NCBI GenBank assembly: GCA_002449845.1
Contig: DJXW01000012.1
Location: 55,534-90,038 of the forward strand
Length of the DNA stretch: 34,505 nt
Direction of reading: 5' to 3'
From: Prevotella sp. UBA6994
GTDB taxonomy: Bacteria > Bacteroidota > Bacteroidia > Bacteroidales > Bacteroidaceae
Both the position numbers and the translations under genes were made by a program. The notes beneath the pieces are model-generated. The model was not told the DNA's origin and did no database searches. It saw only the letters and a list, made by a program, of their open reading frames with translations. Positions 30,301 to 34,505 of the stretch are shown here, piece by piece (within the stretch, counting starts at the first letter, position 1; the number at the start of each line of letters is the position of its first letter).

Positions 30301-33300
30301 ATGGTCTTGATTTGCTTGTCATCATGACCTTGTGCATTATCGTTCATCTCCCAGTGGAAGAGGTCATCACCTACGCTAACTACCGTTACATGGTAGGTAG
30401 CCTCTGCATTAGTGAATTTTTTGGTTCCATTGTAAGTAGATCCCACAATATGGATGGTTACGTCAGCTTCCTCGCCAACGGTAAGACCCCAAATTTTCGG
30501 ATAGATACCTTCTATCATCCAGCCAAGTGTCTCGTCGTGCTTCAGCTTGAAGTAATCGAAGTAACCACCCAACATACGTCTTAATTCCGTCTCAGAGTTA
30601 CATGCCTTAATGGCATCTATCGCTGCATCCATAGTAGCATAAGGCTGACCTGTTGACGGATTAATTACCTTCGAGAGTGAGAACATATCATCAGCTCCTT
30701 CAACAGAAACGGCAACTGCATTGTCAATGGTTACCCATATTTTCTCGAAGTCAACCAACTGCAAGTCTGGGAACTTCACGTATGGGATAATCCAGTGGTC
30801 TTTGTTCACCACACCCTCTTCTGGTTGGAAAGAGAATCCAAAGTCTGAACTGTTTACCCAAACTTTTGTAGTAGAAACACCAGGATTGACTCTTCCTACG
30901 CCAGGATACGTTGCTGTAATGGTTAACGAGTCTCCGTATGTAGAGCCAATGTGTAGTAGTGCTCCGTAACCCACTTGACCTCCCTTCGGTTGCTTAGAGC
31001 CAATACCTTTATCATAAACATTAGTATATGGAGCCGGATTGTCTTCCCAGAAAGTATTTGCTGCTGATGTTTCAACATCTACTGTGTAAATAATCTTTGC
31101 ACTTTCTTCGTAAGAATTATTATATAAGAATTGGGCCAATGGAGCTTTGTCATATCTCCAACCACCATCACCTATATAATAGAAATAGTCATCTGTTTCC
31201 TTATTCTTATAAGGATATTGCAGCAAACCGGCATTCCTCAATTCTTCATTTGTCGTACCTGCCTTAATTGCTACAGCCTGGAACCATTGGTCATTATTAT
31301 AAGGTATGATATTATTATTTTCATATTGAATAATATCAATTACATTACCTTCTTCGTCTTTCACTTGGTTATCTGTCTTGAACCACCTATATCCATAATT
31401 GGCTCCACGTGCCATGTCCAAATTGTCGTTATTGCCAGGAATACCATTAGTTGCACCTTTATATCCTGTAACCCAGATGATACGTGGTCCAGATCCTTCA
31501 TCACCATTGATTGTCACCGTAAAGCTTGCTTCGTTTTCAGACCAGTTATTATCACCAGCTACTATAGCGGTAATCGTGGCTGTACCAGCATTACCCGTCC
31601 ATTGGATCTTACCGGTATTGGCATTCACCGTCAATACGTTGGTGTCGCTCGACTTAAAAGTGATTTGCTTACCACTTGGAGTATAAGTCCAGATGCCGTT
31701 GTTTATGGTTATATTGGTATGATTACCAGTATTCAAGTCATTATGTACATCATTTCTTAGACCATAACCTTCGGCTTCATCGTAAGTAAAGGTCCAATCT
31801 TGAGGATAACTGATATCCTGCTTACTCTTCAATACCGTAAATGCGAACTCTGCGTCACAGTCTTCGTATAATGGGTGATTCCTCAATCTAATTACATATA
31901 CATCGGTACCAATCTGTGCTGCATGGAACCATTTATTTAAACTTCCATTGTACAAATTAGTTGCAGTATTAGTTACTGCACCTGTATTGTTTTTAAAGCC
32001 AGATGTAGTGTAATAATTCACATTGTCAAGGGAAATTGTAGTCGTACTTCCCTCTTCACACAAATGGAAAAGAACAAACCAATCAGGATCACCTAAATGC
32101 TTGGTAAATGCGGCTCCACTGCCAGCACGGATGTACACGGGTTTCTTCTTGATGTTAATGGGGTGTGTCTCCGTGATGCCTCCGTACGTAATGGTGATGT
32201 AGGCAGTACCTTGCTGGTGGAGATCGATTCCAGTAATCGTGTATTTTCCACTGCTGTTAGGACCAGTAATTGAAATATTACTTACGTTGATTACATTACC
32301 GTCAGTAGATGTAACAGTGAAATCACTTGGGGCAGCTGTTGTAATAGCGTTGCCATTAGCATCCCTGAGTTGGAAATTAAACTGAGTGGTCTTGCCAATG
32401 TCACTATACGGAACAGAAAGCACGTTATTCCTAAAGTCATCCTTGAAAGGATTAGCACCCTCGTCTGTCTCTCCGTCTATCTTGAGGTCGGTGAAGTAGA
32501 TGGAAGCTTTCTTTACTTCTATCTGCCAAACGAATCGATGAGTATTGGAATTACCAAAATTATCCAAGACAACATTACCTGCCTCAGTAACCGTGTAAGT
32601 ACTGTAATAGTCATTATTTCCTCCCTCATCTACCATGTCATTGCCGTTTGCTTTAACATCGTTACCACTTGAATGAACAGTAATAACATCGCCTACATTC
32701 AAGTTTGGAATAGTGATACTTGTTGCATACAATTCTATACCATTGCCGTTATTATGCAAATTTAAGCGACCTTTTGCTGTGGAGAATATCAGACCAGCTG
32801 TTTCGGGAATGACAGTTCCAACTGTTGTAACTGTACCACCATTACCATATCTTCCTGTCATCAACTCACCTGCATTATTTGGATTGGAAGTTACATAAGC
32901 ATAATTTGAAATAGAATAATTGGTAGTGTTATCTTGCCATCCACTACCAGTAACTTGTGTACTCCAATTGGTGAAGTCCCATGTCTTTGCGTTATTTGTT
33001 TTCTCCACCAACTGCATACTCGTAACGGTAAGTTCTACCCATGAAGCAGCTGCCTTGATGGAATTGAGTTTAGCAGAGCCTTTATCAGCCACGATTTTCT
33101 CCAAATCGATGGTGTAAGTGTTGCCACTCTTGGTCATGTAAGTACCAACCTCTGGTCCAACTGTTAATCTCTGATTTTCTGCACTACCTGTGGCATTGAA
33201 GAAAAGTCGAGGCTGACCCTCAGGGACTGTGACTAACAACTTTGAGTAGTTCGACAAGTCAGCATACTGATTTGCATTTGGAGTCTGCAAACCAAAAGCC

Positions 33301-33440
33301 GTGTCGGTAGACTTAAATAGAACATACTGGCAAGTTCCACCGCCAGTCCATTGTGCCGTAGTCAGCGGAATCGCAGCATACCCGCCAGATGCAAATAGCA
33401 TCAGCAAGCACAAAAATGACAAAAGTCTAAATTTTTTCAT
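27339..33440 (-). CDS. Giant secreted surface protein with Ig-like segments and C-terminal sorting-type tail
   Basis: 2033 residues, function unknown. A signal peptide covers about residues 1-22 (basic start, L-L-S-F-L-C-L-L-M-L-F-A-S-G-G-Y-A-A). Residues 20-320 look like carbohydrate-binding-type beta modules, with A-K-T-W-D-F-T-N-W. Around 345-435 and 595-670 lie Ig-like (Big-type) repeats with V-T-S-T-D-G-N-V-I-N-V and F-K-S-S-D-T-N-V-L-T-V-N. The long middle (about 670-1950) is rich in Asn, Tyr, Asp and Gly and was not matched to a family. The last 29 residues (V-F-Y-N-L-N-G-V-R-V ... G-V-Y-I-H-N-G-K-K-V-I-I-K) have the form of the tail found on many Prevotella exported proteins and resemble type IX secretion sorting domains. 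No catalytic signature was seen; an adhesin or glycan-binding role is only a guess. It forms an operon with the 57-residue ORF. Confidence 0.88.
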   Translation of the reverse strand: MKKFRLLSFLCLLMLFASGGYAAIPLTTAQWTGGGTCQYVLFKSTDTAFGLQTPNANQYADLSNYSKLLVTVPEGQPRLFFNATGSAENQRLTVGPEVGTYMTKSGNTYTIDLEKIVADKGSAKLNSIKAAASWVELTVTSMQLVEKTNNAKTWDFTNWSTQVTGSGWQDNTTNYSISNYAYVTSNPNNAGELMTGRYGNGGTVTTVGTVIPETAGLIFSTAKGRLNLHNNGNGIELYATSITIPNLNVGDVITVHSSGNDVKANGNDMVDEGGNNDYYSTYTVTEAGNVVLDNFGNSNTHRFVWQIEVKKASIYFTDLKIDGETDEGANPFKDDFRNNVLSVPYSDIGKTTQFNFQLRDANGNAITTAAPSDFTVTSTDGNVINVSNISITGPNSSGKYTITGIDLHQQGTAYITITYGGITETHPINIKKKPVYIRAGSGAAFTKHLGDPDWFVLFHLCEEGSTTTISLDNVNYYTTSGFKNNTGAVTNTATNLYNGSLNKWFHAAQIGTDVYVIRLRNHPLYEDCDAEFAFTVLKSKQDISYPQDWTFTYDEAEGYGLRNDVHNDLNTGNHTNITINNGIWTYTPSGKQITFKSSDTNVLTVNANTGKIQWTGNAGTATITAIVAGDNNWSENEASFTVTINGDEGSGPRIIWVTGYKGATNGIPGNNDNLDMARGANYGYRWFKTDNQVKDEEGNVIDIIQYENNNIIPYNNDQWFQAVAIKAGTTNEELRNAGLLQYPYKNKETDDYFYYIGDGGWRYDKAPLAQFLYNNSYEESAKIIYTVDVETSAANTFWEDNPAPYTNVYDKGIGSKQPKGGQVGYGALLHIGSTYGDSLTITATYPGVGRVNPGVSTTKVWVNSSDFGFSFQPEEGVVNKDHWIIPYVKFPDLQLVDFEKIWVTIDNAVAVSVEGADDMFSLSKVINPSTGQPYATMDAAIDAIKACNSETELRRMLGGYFDYFKLKHDETLGWMIEGIYPKIWGLTVGEEADVTIHIVGSTYNGTKKFTNAEATYHVTVVSVGDDLFHWEMNDNAQGHDDKQIKTIYMIEGDYIYMPGIVGNPNGNDDYSKEGAYKYLYGIQQGDIVMNFKPYFWREGIANYFFTYNYQNDTESYSGKKPSTDRLIPTTHTNKADAPEALIFWASGLGDYYRNDSLLIYANKPTNDNQHLYLWAEDPQTGLCCTPIEIKIYSRNSLLAKRQESLEHMTYPFTWDFEHMELCGLEEIKRDAKNGTYYGTNGHNDPGNGGSYWRKRWDSSGGSTLRSPHGIDKDYYQYNGVFNADYDDKDNNYSSYGYDPDGNRVSGSRQRWFKDLSANGTYLDMFKGLRLNIAGLDYWEQKYTRFNVSTKPYGGIYFEGGVHYLSLPGFGINGSAIIADGTRELGTLPMPGSQVHFNTEENNCTVDYFNRGYLSNNNIYSHNPIFDNQNYTNKKNNKVYFVIKAMGNSNRSVIYVGGKSMMLQTNTKSRTSGVGTGTDIGENGTLYSENTDQYKTNPSGVSTNAQQILLADAVDKPKIYAIPLNPWDDDFQEQIYLAFNNGVHVYWMGITTEPRFLREDYETYTYSYPVDLDIDRTNQVMTMLTEEKFGTGNGVNMIPYYGTGYVHANKSLVVDRLLSDKTETRAEGDKALEAEELVNYKIPANEGIVLYPTKRLHDIKKAIGEDAYNAGTEERTVANKTVISVLYDEKGNPKTDASGKILYKSDTYNYTYRFLPTYFIANAQNMHKNTYSANAGGRGVGKTINAANIKPNGTLEVPALDTKSFVYTDGTERKDVPTYNLPNRLTSSPYSTYIFKDYYSKDGQMPTSNNNGVSHKDDASYYHFIALGMTNEYNKRYLDYNEDYDVYKELKDYMHDAQGQQLTPGDPTTSPNDPTQGEFDHVDTKQYYYNLIGPAAVKFYRAGNDNWSKGRRSYMKLTWQEYEVNTVGKIIYSSDGKTPGDEYTQYTPSDPNAGDIGSPGLSSNPAGVKLIFKTNGGNNTNDEELVSEDGGFPDGIEELKQDTDNGVFYNLNGVRVTTPRKGVYIHNGKKVIIK

Positions 33441-33444
33441 ACTG

Positions 33445-33456
33445 TTAAACGTTTAA
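33445..33456. promoter_or_regulatory. Perfect palindrome next to the giant gene's start codon
   Basis: TTAAACGTTTAA lies 4 bases upstream of the ATG, where a ribosome binding site would be. It could hide the start region or be a protein site; alone it is weak evidence. Confidence 0.45.
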
Positions 33457-33526
33457 AATATTATTAAAATGTAAACTATTTCAGAACTCTTTTGATTTAT
33501 TTCATTAAGTGTGTACATAGAAAATG

Positions 33527-33550
33527 GTCACAAATATTAATATATGTGAC
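33527..33550. promoter_or_regulatory. 24-bp near-perfect palindrome in the giant gene's leader
   Basis: The outer halves GTCACA and TGTGAC flank an ATATTAATAT centre; 22 of 24 positions are symmetric. It lies 23 bp downstream of the predicted -7 element at 33573-33580, so it is either an operator over the start site or a hairpin in the leader. Confidence 0.65.
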
Positions 33551-33572
33551 ATTTATATTCAGAATTATTTTG

Positions 33573-33604
33573 CAAAAATAAGGATAAATAATAAAATTGA
33601 CAAG
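33573..33604 (-). promoter_or_regulatory. Promoter of the giant surface protein gene
   Basis: Leftward CTTG (33604-33601, three of four to TTTG), 20 bp, then TATTTTTG (33580-33573). T-rich tracts lie just upstream of the -33 position. The leader to the ATG at 33440 would be about 125 nt and includes the 24-bp palindrome. Confidence 0.6.
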
Positions 33605-33681
33605 TTTTTTTTGTTTTTTTTTTGTAAAAATAAGTAATTGAAACAAAAATAATATGATTTGTTACAATAGTAAAAGAAGGA

Positions 33682-33722
33682 GGAGATTGAAGATTGAAGA
33701 TTGAAAATTGAAGATTGAAGAC
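33682..33722. repeat. GAAGATT heptad array beside the broken acetyltransferase gene
   Basis: In register from 33682: GGAGATT, GAAGATT, GAAGATT, GAAAATT, GAAGATT, then GAAGAC. As in lgt, the core units begin with GA. It lies about 50 bp from the point where the GNAT reading frame ends. The remaining DNA from 33605 to 33681 is AT-rich and featureless. Confidence 0.85.
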
Positions 33723-33774
33723 ACCCGCAGGTACTTCAGACACAGCGGTTAATAAGGGCGGTGACGATTTACCA

Positions 33775-33885
33775 TCATCCCACGTTGTTGAGGTCTGCAT
33801 CTCCGCAATTAAAAGAATTTACATGCTCATCTAATAGAAGCTTTCTTACTTCGTAATGGGCATTGATTTCGAATCCATAAATCAA
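33775..33885 (-). pseudogene. Truncated GNAT acetyltransferase, N-terminal fragment
   Basis: A 36-codon frame starts with a TTG that overlaps the TGA of the upstream small gene (TTGA overlap). It reads E-V-R-K-L-L-L-D-E-H-V then S-F-N-C-G-D-A-D-L-N-N before a TGA. The V-R-x-L ... S-F-x-C-G-D-x-D-L-N pattern is the start of a group of GNAT acetyltransferases that includes toxins of TacT/AtaT type. A full protein has about 160-180 residues, so the acetyl-CoA-binding core is missing. The overlap with the small upstream gene is typical of translationally coupled toxin-antitoxin pairs. The frame is lost near 33790, about 70 bp before a heptad array is reached. Confidence 0.7.
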
Positions 33886-34034
33886 CCTTTAAAAATACCC
33901 ATAATCAATTCGTATGCTGCCATACGGTCAGCCTTTTCCTCTGGAGTTTCACGCCTCTGTTCTTTCATCCTCGCCTCAAAGCGGCGTGCATCCTCACCGA
34001 AAAGTATTGGAGTTTCCTTAATTGGTCTTGCCAA
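33882..34034 (-). CDS. Small conserved protein (50 residues), putative antitoxin partner of a GNAT protein
   Basis: The frame extends upstream to an ATG at 34100, but that start would overlap the hairpin region. I prefer a TTG at 34034-34032, because it gives the N-terminus A-R-P-I-K-E-T-P-I-L-F-G-E-D-A-R-R-F after the initiator, a form I recognise from many Bacteroidales small proteins, and because AAAGGAG lies about seven bases upstream. The rest is highly charged and probably helical (residues 17-45), ending Y-E-L-I-M-G-I-F-K-G. The stop overlaps the start of the truncated GNAT frame. By position and size it resembles the antitoxin of an acetyltransferase toxin pair, but no DNA-binding fold can be recognised. 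If the toxin is dead it may persist as an orphan antitoxin. Confidence 0.7.
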   Translation of the reverse strand: MARPIKETPILFGEDARRFEARMKEQRRETPEEKADRMAAYELIMGIFKG

Positions 34035-34085
34035 AGCTGTTCTCCTTTCTCTTTTGTTTTGGCAATAATATAGCAGTTGGCATAA

Positions 34086-34310
34086 GTCCCGAAGGGACAA
34101 AAGAACACAGGGAGGGGTGAAGCGGAGCGAAACCCCTTCAATGGTAGCGTTTCAAATCGAACCCCGATAGGGGTGACAGAACCGATTGCGCAAGGTTGTT
34201 CTGTCGTGCCTTCGGCACTCTATATACAAATGCTCATGTTAGCAGGGGTTACGCCCTTCGGGCTTCACCGCCTGCCTGTTATCTATCGTGCCTTCGGCAC
34301 TGCCAGTGCC
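34086..34310. repeat. Array of GC-rich hairpins with TTC/GAA loops
   Basis: Successive perfect or near-perfect stems stand out from AT-rich surroundings: GTCCC-GAA-GGGAC (34086-34098), AGGGGT...ACCCCT (34113-34137), ACCCC-GATA-GGGGT (34161-34174), GTGCC-TTC-GGCAC (34206-34218), a larger stem centred on GCCC-TTC-GGGC (34253-34263), GTGCC-TTC-GGCAC again (34288-34300) and GGCACT-GCC-AGTGCC (34296-34310). Sequences of this kind are, to my recollection, dispersed in Bacteroidetes genomes. Here they lie between a canonical leftward promoter and the small TTG-start gene, so they would be transcribed as a structured leader or a small RNA. Confidence 0.75.
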
Positions 34311-34357
34311 AACAACTATATCATTACCTTTGTTTTTCATTGATAAGAATTTCGTTG

Positions 34358-34388
34358 CAAAGTTACGAAATAATGTATGTAAAACAAA
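34358..34388 (-). promoter_or_regulatory. Leftward promoter at the right edge
   Basis: TTTG (34388-34385), 19 bp, TAACTTTG (34365-34358) on the minus strand is a full match to the Bacteroidetes promoter pattern. The RNA would cross the whole hairpin array before reaching the small gene at 34034, giving a leader of about 320 nt. A TACCTTTG on the plus strand at 34325-34332 points the other way. Nothing else is recognisable from 34389 to the end; GAAGCAA/TTGCTTC-like sequence reappears at 34480-34488. Confidence 0.68.
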
Positions 34389-34505
34389 AGAAAATCACTT
34401 TTTCTTTTTATATGATATTAATCAAATCGAAATATAAATATCTTGTTTTTAGTGGTAATTTTAACCTAACCTTTTCTGCTTCTTGCTCTTCGGACTTAAA
34501 AAAAA

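Noticed and set aside
33537..33800. Leftward 87-residue open frame
   Set aside because: It runs through the heptad array and the promoter of the giant gene, has no recognisable content, and overlaps the GNAT fragment in another frame.
34035..34100. ATG at 34100 as start of the small conserved protein
   Set aside because: The extra 22 residues run into the hairpin array and do not look like the conserved start; the TTG at 34034 has a good ribosome binding site and the familiar A-R-P-I-K-E-T-P start.

Overview
The window looks like chromosomal DNA of a Bacteroidales bacterium, most likely Prevotella or a close relative. The main reasons are: upstream regions carry the Bacteroidetes -7 element TAnnTTTG, four of them (sdhC, the toxin-antitoxin operon, the right-edge promoter, and less perfectly the giant surface protein) with a TTTG-like -33 element 19-20 bp away; there are family PL11 rhamnogalacturonan lyases with secretion signals; a 2033-residue secreted protein ends in the G-V-Y-I...GKKV-I-K type tail common on Prevotella exported proteins; and the run uvrC-dtd-mazG-like-deoC is a typical Bacteroidales arrangement. 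No rRNA, tRNA, CRISPR array or intact transposase was seen.

Layout. Positions 1-2205: leftward succinate dehydrogenase/fumarate reductase genes, the flavoprotein cut by the window edge and a cytochrome b subunit with an unusual cysteine-rich tail, followed by their promoter region. Positions 2206-8344: rightward housekeeping genes mnmG, apt, uvrC, dtd, a MazG-like pyrophosphohydrolase and deoC (tRNA modification, purine salvage, excision repair, D-aminoacyl-tRNA editing, nucleotide clean-up). Two parS-like 16-mers flank apt, which suggests an origin-proximal position. Positions 8417-17266: a leftward polyprenyl diphosphate synthase, rightward polA, ychF and lgt, and leftward mutS with a TTG start. 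Positions 17507-25473: two leftward secreted PL11 lyases that share C-terminal modules and a dockerin-like end, a small pectin (rhamnogalacturonan I) degradation operon without SusC/SusD in view. Positions 25474-27145: repeat-rich DNA around a HigB/HigA-type toxin-antitoxin operon. Positions 27146-33440: a very large secreted protein followed 19 bp later by a 57-residue small protein with an ILAG motif. Positions 33441-34505: remains of a second toxin-antitoxin-like unit (a conserved 50-residue protein overlapping a truncated GNAT acetyltransferase) behind a canonical promoter and a hairpin-rich leader.

The feature that best deserves the label undescribed is a family of very short tandem repeats, mostly exact 7-bp units, in nearly every gene border on the right two thirds of the window. 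One array of 15 heptads (105 bp, so 35 codons) sits inside lgt and keeps it in frame; another array of exactly 15 heptads lies between inverted arms near 27 kb; unit sequences are shared between loci. A second striking signal is a set of four TAAC-N7-GTTA palindromes spaced exactly 21 bp apart at 25731-25814.
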